Shown here piece after piece: positions 8,350 through 19,408 of a DNA stretch of 64,000 nt. Positions within the stretch are counted from its first letter, which is position 1; each line of letters opens with the position of its first letter. The stretch is from Aurantimonas coralicida. Lineage in GTDB: Bacteria; Pseudomonadota; Alphaproteobacteria; Rhizobiales; Rhizobiaceae. The notes beneath the pieces were generated by a model. It searched no databases and was not told the DNA's origin. It was given only the letters and a program-made list of their open reading frames with translations. Location of the stretch: positions 37,798 to 101,797 of the forward strand of contig DRFF01000143.1 of assembly GCA_011050685.1 (NCBI GenBank), read 5' to 3'. Made by a program: the position numbers and the translations under genes.

Positions 8350-9930
8350 ATGACTGACTATCGGAGCTTCACCGTAATCACTGAAAATGGCGCATCCGGG
8401 ATGGCAGAGGGCGCAGTGGCTGTTATGAGCGAAGCGGATAATGGCACGGCTCAGGAACTCATGCAGAATCTCGACGACACAGGACAATCCATCGCTTCCG
8501 GCCAAACGAGCGAGCCCGTGACCCGAATTCTGAAGGCGGGGCGCAATTGCCGCGATGTCACGCTCACCCATCGCGCCGCTCTTTTGGTCGATGGCAGCGA
8601 ATATTTTCCGCGCCTGGCGGAATCTCTGCGCATGGCGCGGCGGTCGATCTTTATCGTCGGCTGGGATTTCGACGGGCATATCCACCTGCGGCGCGACGAA
8701 GACGGGAATGGGCACGATGCCCTGGGTCCACTGCTGCGCGAGTTGGTGGAAGCCAACCCGGAGCTGGAAGTTCGAATCCTGGTCTGGAGCGTGGCGCTGG
8801 CGCACGCGCCCGGCAGCTCGATGGATCTGATCTTCGGCGCGGACTGGCAGGACCACCCCCGCATCACTGTGCGTCTCGACAGCGATCACCCGCTCTATGC
8901 CGCGCATCACCAGAAGATCGTCAGCATCGACGACAGTCTGGCATTCGCCGGGGGCATCGACCTCACCGTCGAGCGCTGGGACAGTCCCGGTCATGCGCCG
9001 GAGGATCCCGCAAGGCGGGCCGACGGCGACGCGTACCGGCCGGTTCACGACATGCAGATGCTGCTCGATTCGGATGCCGCGGCGCAGGTGGCCGACATCG
9101 CTCGGTTGCGTTGGTGCCGAGCGACGAAGGAAGACCTTGCCCCACTGGGCGACCGGGTCGACCTCTGGCCGAAGGACGTGGTTCCCGACTTCGAAAACGT
9201 TCCCCTCGGCGTCGCCTGTACCCTGCCCGGCTGGAATGGCCACACACCCGTGCATGAGGTGGCGGCACTGATCGCCGATGCGCTGTCGGCAGCGCGGCAT
9301 ACCATCTATATCGAGACGCAATATCTCGCGGCACCGATGGTCGCTGGCATCCTGGCTAAGGCGCTGGCGCGAGCCGACGGCCCCGAGATCGTGATCGTGA
9401 CGACACAGACCCTCAACGGTTTCATCGAACAGATCGCCATGGGCTTGAATCGCGATCGGCTCATTCGCCGCCTGCGTAAGGCCGACCGGTTCAAGCGGCT
9501 GCGGGTCTTCTATCCGCTGTCGGACGGAAGCCGCGATGACGCCGAAATCCTGATCCACGCCAAGCTGATCGTCATCGACGACAGCTTTCTGAGAGTCGGC
9601 TCTTCCAATCTCAATAACCGCTCGCTCGGGCTCGACACCGAATGCGATATCGGCGTCGAGGCAAACAACACGCCGTCCCGCCGGGCGATCGAGCGTCTGC
9701 GAAACCAGCTTGTGGGCGAACATCTTGCGGTCGATCCTTCACGTGTCGCCGAAGCGATCGCGGCGGAGGGATCGCTGGTCCGGGCGATCGATCGGTTGAA
9801 TGATGCCGGGCGGCTCCGTCCCTTCGCGGCGATGTCGGATCGCGGACCGTCGCGGCGCATTCCCTTCACCAGCTTGCTCGACCCGACCCGGCCGTTCAAC
9901 CTGTCAAGCTGGCTGCCGCGCAAACGGTAG
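8350..9930 (+). CDS. Phospholipase D / cardiolipin synthase-like protein
   Basis: This protein of about 526 residues has two HKD half-sites: HHQKIVSIDD (His187, Lys189, Asp194) and, later, HAKLIVIDDSFLRVGSSNLNNRS. The paired motifs form one phosphodiesterase active site that works through a phosphohistidine intermediate. No transmembrane segment is evident, as in ClsB-type and PLD-type enzymes rather than ClsA. The stop abuts the 3' end of the YbhN-like gene, and the next gene is YbhP-like, the same trio found as ybhP-clsB-ybhN in enterobacteria. An earlier ATG at 8320 overlaps the LysR stop and could be the true start. Confidence 0.82.
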   Translation: MTDYRSFTVITENGASGMAEGAVAVMSEADNGTAQELMQNLDDTGQSIASGQTSEPVTRILKAGRNCRDVTLTHRAALLVDGSEYFPRLAESLRMARRSIFIVGWDFDGHIHLRRDEDGNGHDALGPLLRELVEANPELEVRILVWSVALAHAPGSSMDLIFGADWQDHPRITVRLDSDHPLYAAHHQKIVSIDDSLAFAGGIDLTVERWDSPGHAPEDPARRADGDAYRPVHDMQMLLDSDAAAQVADIARLRWCRATKEDLAPLGDRVDLWPKDVVPDFENVPLGVACTLPGWNGHTPVHEVAALIADALSAARHTIYIETQYLAAPMVAGILAKALARADGPEIVIVTTQTLNGFIEQIAMGLNRDRLIRRLRKADRFKRLRVFYPLSDGSRDDAEILIHAKLIVIDDSFLRVGSSNLNNRSLGLDTECDIGVEANNTPSRRAIERLRNQLVGEHLAVDPSRVAEAIAAEGSLVRAIDRLNDAGRLRPFAAMSDRGPSRRIPFTSLLDPTRPFNLSSWLPRKR

Positions 9931-10935
9931 TCACCTCTCTGCCGACACGTCCTTTGACGCCTTGCTCCGCCAGACCAGTTCGGTCACCGCGAACACGATG
10001 CTGCCGGTCACGAGCGGGGCGAGAAAATAGACGAAGCGGAAGACCAGAAGCGCCCCGATCACGTTGGCCTGCGGCAGCAGGTACACGACCACGGCCTCGA
10101 TAATGCCGAGACCGCCGGGCACATGCGTGATGAGGACGCCCATATTGGCCAATACGAACGCCGTCGCGGCGGTCAGATAGGGAATCTCGGTCACCGCGCT
10201 GAGCGCCTGGTGAAGGCAAGCCGCGACCAGCGCGAAATTCAGGCTGCCGAGAGCGACCTGGGCAAGCGCAAGCCGAAGATCGGGCATCTCCAGCGTCCAT
10301 TTGCGGATACGCAGACGGCCTTTGACGAAGGCCGCGGCAACGAGATAGAGCGCCGTCGCGGCCAAGGATCCGATGCCCAATGCCAGGACAAGCGGTTGCG
10401 AGACACCGATCAGCTTGGCCGCCAGCGCCGGGCGTAAGAGGATCGACACCCCGCCGAGCGTCGCCAGGCCGACCCCGACCGTCATTCCCGAAAATAGAAT
10501 GATCTTGGAAACATCTCCGGCCGAAAGCCCCCATCTGGAATAGAAACGGTAGCGGATCGCACCGCTGCTGAGGCCGGCAAAGCCGATGCTGTGGCCCAAC
10601 GACAATGAGACGAACGAGGTAAGCGCGACACGCGGATAAGCGAGGCGCTTGCCAACGTAACGAACTGCGAGGGCGTCGAAGCCGGTGAGACAAAGATAGC
10701 TCGCGGCGGCGAACAGTCCGGCGCTCGCGAGCCGACCGAGCGGAAACGACGTGACAGATTGGACAAGCTCGTCGAAGCTGTAGCGACCGAGCGTGCGGTA
10801 GAGCAGCCAACCCGCCAGCAGCATTCCCGCCACGACCATCCCGCGCATCAGCCATATGCGCCACGAGATCACGTCGCCCTCCAAGTCTTTATCCGATCCC
10901 GCAACTGCGCGATCCTCGTTGACGGTGTCGGTCAT
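9931..10935 (-). CDS. YbhN/UPF0104 family membrane protein (LPG synthase TM-like)
   Basis: This 334-residue polytopic protein has about eight hydrophobic helices (for example MVVAGMLLAGWLLY, LSLGHSIGFAGLSSGAIRYR and ITHVPGGLGIIEAVVVYLLP). The GHSIG..L.SGAIRYRFYS and HVPGGLGIIE blocks are the signature of the lysylphosphatidylglycerol-synthase transmembrane/UPF0104 family, which is implicated in lipid movement or modification. There is no C-terminal synthase domain, so aminoacyl transfer is not expected. The start overlaps the endonuclease-like gene stop by one base (TGATG), so the pair is an operon. Confidence 0.83.
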   Translation of the reverse strand: MTDTVNEDRAVAGSDKDLEGDVISWRIWLMRGMVVAGMLLAGWLLYRTLGRYSFDELVQSVTSFPLGRLASAGLFAAASYLCLTGFDALAVRYVGKRLAYPRVALTSFVSLSLGHSIGFAGLSSGAIRYRFYSRWGLSAGDVSKIILFSGMTVGVGLATLGGVSILLRPALAAKLIGVSQPLVLALGIGSLAATALYLVAAAFVKGRLRIRKWTLEMPDLRLALAQVALGSLNFALVAACLHQALSAVTEIPYLTAATAFVLANMGVLITHVPGGLGIIEAVVVYLLPQANVIGALLVFRFVYFLAPLVTGSIVFAVTELVWRSKASKDVSAER

Positions 10936-11693
10936 CAGGCGGCTCCGTTGGCGGGCGGCAGCGGTGTCAGCTCGAGTTCGAGCAGCAGCGGCAGGTGATC
11001 GGACGCGACCCGCGTCAGCGGCGTCCGGATGCTGGTGACGGATCGCACCGAGACGGCTCCGCGCAGGAAAGCGTGATCGATACGCAGTAACGGCAGCCGG
11101 CTCGGGTAGGTCGCGCCCGGATCGCAATTCCCGGCCAGATGGCGGGCTTCCGACAGATCTTGCGCCAGCCGCCGGTAGGCTCGGGACCGTGGGACCGCAT
11201 TAAAGTCGCCTATCAGGACAGCGGGATCCTGGCACCGGGGATGCGCCAGCCAATCGTCGCCCAGCACGGTCTCGGCCTGACGCAAGCGTTCGCCGCCATT
11301 GAGACCGAAATGGGTGTTGATCACCTGCAACTCCTTTCCCGCCACATCCACGGACACCCACAACGCGCCACGGGGCTCCAGATTCGGCCGCCCCGCAAGT
11401 CCCGGCAGCGGCCCGGCTTGCATCAACCGTGACGGACGCCGCGTCAGGATAGCATCGCCATACTGTTCTTCCTGGACGGTGAGCGCCGGATGGAAGTGGG
11501 TCATCATGCCGAGGAGGCGCGCGATGTCAGCAGCCTGATCGGCCGCCCCCGTCCGCCTGCGGCCGACATCGACCTCCTGAAGCGCGACGATATCCGCGTC
11601 GCACTCGGCAATGACCTCGGCGATCCGCTCCGGCGACAGATTGCGATCCGTCCCGATGCAGCGGTGGATGTTGTAGGACAGGAGGCGGATCAT
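10935..11693 (-). CDS. Endonuclease/exonuclease/phosphatase family protein (YbhP-like)
   Basis: This 252-residue EEP-superfamily metal-dependent phosphodiesterase has LLSYNIHRCIG (Asn), VALQEVD (metal Glu), INTHFGL, IGDFNAVP (Asp and Asn) and ASDHLPLL (catalytic Asp-His) in order. Substrates range from DNA to phospholipids and inositol phosphates. Its coupling to a YbhN-like protein and proximity to a PLD enzyme suggests lipid phosphodiester chemistry, which is an inference from context. No signal peptide is visible. Confidence 0.83.
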   Translation of the reverse strand: MIRLLSYNIHRCIGTDRNLSPERIAEVIAECDADIVALQEVDVGRRRTGAADQAADIARLLGMMTHFHPALTVQEEQYGDAILTRRPSRLMQAGPLPGLAGRPNLEPRGALWVSVDVAGKELQVINTHFGLNGGERLRQAETVLGDDWLAHPRCQDPAVLIGDFNAVPRSRAYRRLAQDLSEARHLAGNCDPGATYPSRLPLLRIDHAFLRGAVSVRSVTSIRTPLTRVASDHLPLLLELELTPLPPANGAA

Positions 11694-11957
11694 GAATGCC
11701 GCAACCGCCCGACCTCAAAGTTCTCGTTCAATCAAATCACCTGTCCGACTCACGCGCCGACCGAAAGACTGGCCGAACGATTGACTAGACATCCCGAGAT
11801 ATGGCGCTGGCCTTTCCCGAAAAGGGAGAAAGCCTGTCCGCCGAGACGCAATTGCCGCGCTGCAGATGCCGTAAGCACCGCCGGCGGAGACCCGATCTGC
11901 AGGCCGAGATCGATAAAACCGGCCCGCACGTCACTTGGGCGGCTCCATGGCGGCCTC

Positions 11958-12014
11958 ATACCAACCTGCGGCGATCGTCCCGTCGAATGGGTTCCTATCA
12001 CCGCAGGTTGGTAT
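11958..12014. repeat. 14-bp perfect inverted repeat, 29-nt spacer; otherwise empty 330-bp gap
   Basis: ATACCAACCTGCGG (11958-11971) and CCGCAGGTTGGTAT (12001-12014) are exact reverse complements. They lie just past the stop codon (12024) of the last gene of the 12-gene transporter operon. This could be its 3' processing or termination structure or a dispersed palindromic element. No U-tract follows. I see no gene in the rest of 11694-12023. Confidence 0.55.
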
Positions 12015-12023
12015 AACGGCTGA

Positions 12024-12932
12024 TCAGCTCTGACGCGGATCGAGCGCGTCCCGCAAACCGTCCCCGAGGAGATTGAATCCCAGGACAAGAAGGAAGATGG
12101 CAATGCCGGGGAAAATCGACATCCAGGGCGCCTGGCCCATGTAGTTTTTCGCCGTATTGAGCATCGAACCCCAGGACGGGTCAGGTGGCTGCTGGCCGAG
12201 CCCCAGGAAGGACAGGCTGGCTTCGGCGATGATAGCGGTTGCGATGGTCAGCGTCGCCTGGACGATCAACGGCGGCAGGATGTTCGGGAAGACGTAACGG
12301 ATCAGGATCCAGCGATTCGGCAAGCCGATCGCCTCGGCACCCTCGACATAGTCCTCAGACTTGACCGACAGCGTCTGTGCGCGCGCCAACCTGATGAAGA
12401 TCGGCGTCTGCGAGAAGCCGATAGCGATCATCGCATTGGTGAGGCTCGGTCCCAGGAAGGCGGCGAGCGCGATAGCGAGGATCAGGAAGGGGATCGACAG
12501 GAGCGCGTCGGCGACCCGCGAGATCGCCATGTCGGTCCAGCCGCCGAAGAAGCCGGCAAGGATGCCCAAGGGCACCCCGACGATGACCGCGATCGCCACG
12601 GACACGACGCCTGCCAGCAACGATGCCCGAGCGCCGAAGGCCATGCGGCTGAAGATGTCGCGCCCCAGTTCGTCGGTACCGAAATAATTGGCCAGCGATG
12701 GCGCCTTGCGGATCGTCAGGAAGCTCGTCTTCAACGGGTCGTCGGTGGCGATCAGCGGCGCGAGGATCGCGACCGCTACGAAGACAAGGACGACGAGGCC
12801 GCCGAAGATCGCCGCCTTGCTGGCAAGGAATTTCTTCAGTGCCCTGTTTCCGGCCTTCGGCAACGCCGCGTCCGGGACATTTACCTCCGGCACCTTGACG
12901 TCTGCGGCCGTGATCGGAAGCGCATCGGACAT
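12024..12932 (-). CDS. ABC peptide/nickel-type transporter permease, DppC-like (system 1)
   Basis: This 302-residue inner-membrane permease has six predicted helices. It has the DppC/OppC layout: a soluble N-terminal stretch, first helix KFLASKAAIFGGLVVLVFVAVAILAPL, then DELGRDIFSRMAFGARASL and the EAA loop EAIGLPNRWILIRYVFPN that docks the ATPase. It pairs with the DppB-like protein encoded 1 bp upstream. It is the last gene of the long operon that starts at the AmiC-like gene. Confidence 0.9.
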   Translation of the reverse strand: MSDALPITAADVKVPEVNVPDAALPKAGNRALKKFLASKAAIFGGLVVLVFVAVAILAPLIATDDPLKTSFLTIRKAPSLANYFGTDELGRDIFSRMAFGARASLLAGVVSVAIAVIVGVPLGILAGFFGGWTDMAISRVADALLSIPFLILAIALAAFLGPSLTNAMIAIGFSQTPIFIRLARAQTLSVKSEDYVEGAEAIGLPNRWILIRYVFPNILPPLIVQATLTIATAIIAEASLSFLGLGQQPPDPSWGSMLNTAKNYMGQAPWMSIFPGIAIFLLVLGFNLLGDGLRDALDPRQS

Positions 12933-12933
12933 G

Positions 12934-13878
12934 TCAGGCGCCCCTCAGCCGCGGGTTGATCAGAATGTAGACGACGTCGGCGAGGAGATTCATGACGATG
13001 AAGCCGATCGCGGTGCACAGGACAATGCCCTGGACGACGGCATAGTCGCGCGTGAACACCGCGTCGACGACGAGCTTCCCGAAGCCGGGGATGGAGAAGA
13101 TCTGCTCGGTCAGCACAGCGCCGCCGAGGAGTTCGCCGAAGAGCAGCGTCATCAAGGTGACGATCGGCACCAGGGCGTTGCGCATCGCGTGCTTCATGAT
13201 CACGGTGCGCTCATAAAGACCCTTGGCCCGCGCCGTGCGGATATAGTCGGCGCCCAGGACCTCGATCATCGCCGAGCGCGTGTGGCGCATCAAGGTCGCT
13301 GCAAGGGCCGTGCCCAGGACAAACGCCGGCATCAGCATGGTCTTGATCGACAACCCGAGATCGCGCGCCGGCGAAACATAGCCGGACGCCGGTAGCCAGC
13401 CGAGTTGCACCGAGACCAGAAAAATCAGGAGGATTCCGAGCCAGAAGTTCGGAATCGACAAGCCCGACAAGGCGAAGAAGTTGGCGAGATAGTCGGTGAT
13501 CGTGCCCTTTTTTACGGCCGCCAATATGCCGGCGGGAACTCCGACCAGTATCGCGACGATCATCGCCATGACGGCGAGCTGTATGGTGACCGGCAGCTTT
13601 TGGGCGATCAGCGTCGTCACCGGCACGTCGGTGCGAAGCGACCTGCCAAAATCGCCCTGCGCTATCTGCGTCACCCAGGCGCCATACTGCACCGGCAGCG
13701 GGTCGTTGAGGCGATATTTCTCGCGAATGAACTCCACCACCTTGGGATCGCGTTCCTCGCCGGCGATCATCAGCGCCGGGTCGCCCGGCAGAAGCTTCTG
13801 CAGGGTAAAGACCAGCATCGACACGATGATGATCGTCGGGATGGCGACGAGGATGCGCCTGAGGATCAACTGGCCCAT
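12934..13878 (-). CDS. ABC peptide/nickel-type transporter permease, DppB-like (system 1)
   Basis: This 314-residue permease of the DppB/GsiC type starts LRRILVAIPTIIIVSMLVF and has the periplasmic LPGDPALMIAGEERDPKVVEFIREKYRLNDPLPVQYG block. Five further hydrophobic helices and the EAA-type loop RTARAKGLYERTVIMKHAMRNALVP follow. ATG 13878 is preferred because GGAG sits 7 nt upstream; the ATG at 13890 has no SD. It forms the channel with the DppC-like partner. Confidence 0.9.
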   Translation of the reverse strand: MGQLILRRILVAIPTIIIVSMLVFTLQKLLPGDPALMIAGEERDPKVVEFIREKYRLNDPLPVQYGAWVTQIAQGDFGRSLRTDVPVTTLIAQKLPVTIQLAVMAMIVAILVGVPAGILAAVKKGTITDYLANFFALSGLSIPNFWLGILLIFLVSVQLGWLPASGYVSPARDLGLSIKTMLMPAFVLGTALAATLMRHTRSAMIEVLGADYIRTARAKGLYERTVIMKHAMRNALVPIVTLMTLLFGELLGGAVLTEQIFSIPGFGKLVVDAVFTRDYAVVQGIVLCTAIGFIVMNLLADVVYILINPRLRGA

Positions 13879-13896
13879 GAAAAGCTCCATGAAAGA

Positions 13897-13923
13897 GGCG
13901 GCGGGCGATCCTCGCCCGCCGCC
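13897..13923 (-). promoter_or_regulatory. 12-bp GC hairpin between binding protein and permease genes
   Basis: GGCGGCGGGCGA, a 3-nt loop and TCGCCCGCCGCC form a perfect stem in the 64-bp spacer after the substrate-binding-protein stop. There is no U-run. It probably slows 3' decay or partially terminates, so that the upstream binding-protein message is more abundant than that of the permeases. Confidence 0.55.
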
Positions 13924-13942
13924 GGTCGCGGTGTGCCTGGGC

Positions 13943-15448
13943 CTACTTCTCGACGCTCATGCCCTTCAGGCGGATCATGCCGTCGGGATAGGGCTCGAAG
14001 CCCTTGACGTTCGTGGCCAGCACGAAGGGCCAGGGCTGATAGTAGGTGTACATCAGCGGCAGGTCTTCCTGCAGGATCGCCTGTGCGGCATCGTAGAGCG
14101 GCTTTCGCGTGGCGACGTCAGTCTCAAGTCGTGCCGCGTTGAGATTCTTGTCGACCTCTTCGTTGCAGTATTTCGAGTCGTTGAGATTTCCGTCGCAGGC
14201 AACGAATGTGTAAATATTGCCGTCCGGATCGACGCGGCCGGACCAGTTGATGATCGCCGCATCGAAATTGCCCTGCTCCATCTCCTGCTGCATGGCCGCG
14301 AACTCGGTGGCGCGCAGATTGATTTGGAAGCCCGCTTCCGCCGCCATCGCCTGGATCAGCTCGGCGAGCTGCTGGTTGGCCGAGCCGGTGCCGAAGACGA
14401 GTTCGAAGGACGGATTCTCGACGCCCGCCTCCTTTAGGAGTTCCTTGGCCTTGTCGAGATTGCGCTCGGTGACCGGGAACTTGTCGCTAAGAAACGGGCT
14501 CGACGGCGGGAACGGCTGCTGGGCCGGGGGAAAGATACCATTGCCCGCGACCTGATCGATGATGTCGCGGCCGACAGCGTATTGGAACGCCTGGCGCACC
14601 CGCTTGTCGGCGCCGATCGGTTGCTTCGCCCTATCGCCATTGTTGACGTTGAAGCGGATCGACCCGTAGCCGAGGCCGGTGACCGGCACGAATTGCAGGC
14701 TTGTATCGTCCTTGACCGACGGCACGTCGGACGGAGCGAGGCGCTCCAGCATATCGAGGTCGCCGGCGCGCAGATTGGCGAGTTTCACCGTAGCGTCGGT
14801 GATCGGCTGGAAGGTTACGGCCTCCAACGGATATTCAGCGGCGTTCCAATAGTTTTCGTACTTCTTCAGCTCGATCCGGTCGTTCTGGACGCGGCGGACG
14901 AACTCGTAGGGTCCGGAGCACACCGGGGCTTGCGAGAATTCCTTACCCTCGGCGAAGGCCTGCGGCGACATCATCATGCCGGCGCGGTCCGAAAGAGTTG
15001 CGAGCAACGGCGCGTCGGGATGCTTGAGATTGATCGTTACCGTCAGCGGGTCGTCGACGGTGACGCTCTCGACCGCGTTCAATTCGCTCTTGCGGTTGGA
15101 ATCCGAGAGTGTCGTCGAGCGCTCGATGTTCGCCTTGACCGCCTCGGCATCGAATGTCGTGCCATCGTGGAAGGTGACGCCGTCGCGCAACTTGAAGGTG
15201 AGCGCCGTCTTGTCGTCGTTCCACGACCATTCCGTCGCCAGCTGCGGCACGAAATCAAGCTTCGGCGTGATGTCGACCAGCTTGTCGCAGAGCGAGGTGA
15301 AGACGATGCGGCCGACATAGGTGCGAGCGCGATCGGGATCGAGCACGTCCGGATCTTCCGCCAGACCTATGCGAAACGCCTGGGCGTAGGCGGAGGTCGA
15401 CGTCAACAATGCCGTGGCGAACAACGCCAGTTTCATCGAGGTCTTCAT
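13943..15448 (-). CDS. ABC transporter substrate-binding protein, family 5 (system 1)
   Basis: This 501-residue periplasmic binding protein has the signal peptide MKTSMKLALFATALLTSTSAYAQ. It carries the family 5 (DppA/OppA/NikA) signature around TALTFKLRDGVTFHDGTTFDAEAVKANIERS, and a C-terminal YYQPWPFVL region. Ligands of this family include di- and oligopeptides, nickel chelates, glutathione and sugar oligomers. The amidase and amide-sensing genes in the same operon point to an amide, amidine or peptide-like compound, which is an inference. Confidence 0.9.
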   Translation of the reverse strand: MKTSMKLALFATALLTSTSAYAQAFRIGLAEDPDVLDPDRARTYVGRIVFTSLCDKLVDITPKLDFVPQLATEWSWNDDKTALTFKLRDGVTFHDGTTFDAEAVKANIERSTTLSDSNRKSELNAVESVTVDDPLTVTINLKHPDAPLLATLSDRAGMMMSPQAFAEGKEFSQAPVCSGPYEFVRRVQNDRIELKKYENYWNAAEYPLEAVTFQPITDATVKLANLRAGDLDMLERLAPSDVPSVKDDTSLQFVPVTGLGYGSIRFNVNNGDRAKQPIGADKRVRQAFQYAVGRDIIDQVAGNGIFPPAQQPFPPSSPFLSDKFPVTERNLDKAKELLKEAGVENPSFELVFGTGSANQQLAELIQAMAAEAGFQINLRATEFAAMQQEMEQGNFDAAIINWSGRVDPDGNIYTFVACDGNLNDSKYCNEEVDKNLNAARLETDVATRKPLYDAAQAILQEDLPLMYTYYQPWPFVLATNVKGFEPYPDGMIRLKGMSVEK

Positions 15449-15450
15449 GG

Positions 15451-16565
15451 TCAGGTTCCCTGTTCGGTTGCGGTAAGAGGGGTGGTCAGTTCAGCGCGGC
15501 CGGACTGGCACGCAGTGAAGAGGGCAAGTCGTCGCTTCAGGGCCTCGCTTTGCCGTGCGATCATCCGCGGGCTGCCGCCAGCGTCCTGAATCTCCTTCCA
15601 GAAATGACAAGCGACCCGGCGCTCGCCGGCGCCGACGGCCTCGAGGACCGGCGATTCCACCGAGCAGACCGGGCGCGCATACGGGCAGCGGGTGTGGAAC
15701 CGGCAACCGGAGGGCGGCGCCGACGGACTCGGAACATCGCCTTCCAGCGGCTCGATCGTTCCTCTGGCCGCCGCGCTCGCCTGCGGGATCGCCGCCAGCA
15801 ATGCCCGCGTGTAGGGGTGGAGCGGATCGGCGTAGAGTTCGTCGGTCGTGGCGAGCTCGACAATCTGGCCGAGATACATCACCGCGACCCGATCGCTCAT
15901 GTGCTTGATGACCGCGAGGTCGTGAGCAACGATGACGAGCGTGAGCCTCAACCGATCCTTCAGATCTTCCAGCAGATTGACGATCTGCGCCTGGATCGAG
16001 ACGTCAAGGGCCGAGACCGGCTCGTCGCCGAGGATCAGCGTGGGCTTCGCCGCCAATGCCCGTGCGACGCCGATGCGCTGGCGCTGGCCGCCTGAGAATT
16101 CGTGCGGGTAACGGTCGGCCATGTCGGGGCGAAGGCCCACGATCTCGAATATCTCCAGCACACGGTCGCGCCGTTCGGCCGTGGACAGGGCCTCGTGCAG
16201 CCAGATCGGCTCGCCGACGATGTCGGCAACGCTCATTCTCGGGTTAAGGGAGGCAAATGGATCCTGGAAGACGATCTGCAGTTCGCGACGCAGGTTGCGC
16301 ATCTCGGTCGAAGACAGATTGCCGAGATTGCGCCCGCGATAGATCACGTCGCCGGAGGTCGGTGACAGGAGACGGATGAGCAGCCGGCCGAGGGTCGACT
16401 TGCCGCAACCGGATTCACCGACGACCGCCAGGGTCTCTCCCTCGAAAACACGGATCGAAATCCCGTTCACCGCTTGCACCAACGGAGAGCGCTTCAACCA
16501 TTGCCGCCCCCCGCCGAAATGCTTAACGAGGTCGGTGGTTTCCAGGATGGGAAAGGCGGCGGCCA

Positions 16566-16566
<1 letters not shown>
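15451..16566 (-). CDS. ABC transporter ATP-binding protein, DppF-like
   Basis: This 371-residue ATPase has Walker A GESGCGKS, signature FSGGQRQR, Walker B LILGDEP and switch His in VIVAHDL. The C-terminal oligopeptide/dipeptide extension carries the Cys-rich motif SGCRFHTRCPYARPVC, and such cysteines in DppD/DppF-type subunits may bind an Fe-S cluster. It ends with about 45 extra residues after the usual C-terminus. It probably dimerises with the DppD-like protein, whose stop overlaps this start. Confidence 0.9.
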
Positions 16567-17584
<1,018 letters not shown>

Positions 17585-17588
<4 letters not shown>

Positions 17589-19408
17589 GCCGCCACCAGA
17601 TGGCCGGCGCCGCGATCGACTAGTACCAATCGCGCCGGCGCATCGCCCAGCTTCCTCACGGGGCTCGGGATCTCCTGGTCGAGGCGAGGAAAATGCGGCC
17701 GCCGCCGCGTCGGATCCGGCACCGGAACTGCTTCGATCAGCCGACGCGTATAGGGATGCCGGGGGTTGGAGAAAATCTGATCGCGAGTCCCGGTCTCGAC
17801 GATCTGGCCGAGATACATGACGGCGACGCGGTCGGAGATGTTCTCGACCACGGCCATGTCATGGGAAATGAACAGATACGCGATGCCGAAGTCGGCCTGC
17901 AATTCGCGCAGAAGTTCGAGCACACGCGCCTGCACCGAGACGTCGAGTGCGGAGACGCTTTCGTCGGCGACGATCAGCTTCGGCCGCAGCGCCAGCGCTC
18001 GGGCAATGCAGATGCGTTGGCGCTGGCCACCTGAGAACTCGTGCGCATAGCGGCTCATCTGATCCGGCGACAGGCCGACGCGTTCGAACAAGCCGGCGAC
18101 TCGCTCACGGCGTTCCGCGCCCGTCGCGATGCCGTGGATCACCATCGGCTCCGCCACAAGGTCGCCGACGGTCATGCGCGGATCGAGCGAAGCGAAGGGA
18201 TCCTGGAAGATCATCTGGATATCGCGACGCATCGCCTTGGCGTCCTGGCGGGCGAGGCCTGCCATATTGCGCCCGCCGACGACGATGTCGCCGCTGTAGG
18301 GCACCAATCCGGCCAGGGCCTTGGCGGTGGTCGACTTGCCGCAGCCCGATTCGCCGACCAGCGACAGCGTCTCGCCCGCGCCGACCTCGAAGGAAACGCC
18401 CTCCACCGCGTGAACCCGGCGGTCGACCCGACCGAGAAAGCCCCCGTGAAGGTCGAAATGGACAGCGAGATCGCGCACTGAGACCACCGAAGGCGCTGCG
18501 GCGTTGCTTGTGGGCCGCGTCACGACACGCCCGGCCCCGCCGCCGATCCGGGGAACTGCTGCCAGCAGTTCCTTCGTATAGGCGGCCTGTGGATTGGCGA
18601 AGATCGCCTCCGCCGCGCCCGCTTCCACCATACGACCCTCGCGCAGGACGATGACGCGGTCCGCCATTTCGGCGACCACTCCCATGTCGTGGGTGATCAG
18701 GATGATCGCCGTGCCAAGATCGCGTTGGAGCTGGCGCAGCAGCTCGAGCACCTCGCCCTGCACGGTGACGTCGAGCGCGGTCGTCGGCTCGTCGGCGATG
18801 AGCACGTCGGGCCGCAGTGCCAGCGCCATGGCGATCATCACGCGTTGCCGCATGCCGCCCGACAACTCGTGCGGATGCTGGGTCATGCGGCTCGCTGCCT
18901 CCGGGATGCGTACCGCCGCCAGCGCCTCGATCGCCCGGCGCCGCGCTTGCACGCGCGAGACCCGCTCATGCGCCTCGATCGCCTCGACCAGTTGCCGGCC
19001 GATGGTCAGCACCGGGTTGAGCGAGGTCATCGGCTCCTGGAAGATCATCGCAATCCGGTCGCCGCGCACGCGCCGCATTGCTGCTTCGTCCAGCGTGGCC
19101 AGGTCGGTATCGCCGAACCGGATCGTACCGGCCTCGATGCGCGCCCCTGGCCTGGGCAGGAGCCCCATGATTGCCAGCGCCGTCATCGACTTGCCCGAAC
19201 CGGATTCCCCGGCGATGCATAGCGTTTCGCCGCGACCGAGCGTGAAGGCGAGCTCCGATACGACAGGCCGTGGACCGCCCTCGCCGCCCACCACGACGGT
19301 TAGTCTGTCGACGATCAGCACGGGTGCCGCCGCCGCCTCCCCGCCCATCTTCGTACCAGCCGGGGCGAAGAACGCCCCGGACCGTTCGTGGCGTCCCGCG
19401 AGTCTCAT
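17585..19408 (-). CDS. Dual ATP-binding ABC transporter protein (DppD-DppF fusion, GsiA-like)
   Basis: This 607-residue protein carries two complete nucleotide-binding domains. The first has [16 protein letters not shown] and [13 protein letters not shown]; the second has GESGCGKS, FSGGQRQR and IVADESVSALDVS. The second Walker B ends in Asp-Glu-Ser rather than Asp-Glu-Pro, which is common. It serves as the complete ATPase for the second permease pair, as in GsiA-type systems. The start overlaps the amidase stop (ATGA), which supports MRLAG over the internal MGGEA. Confidence 0.9.
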
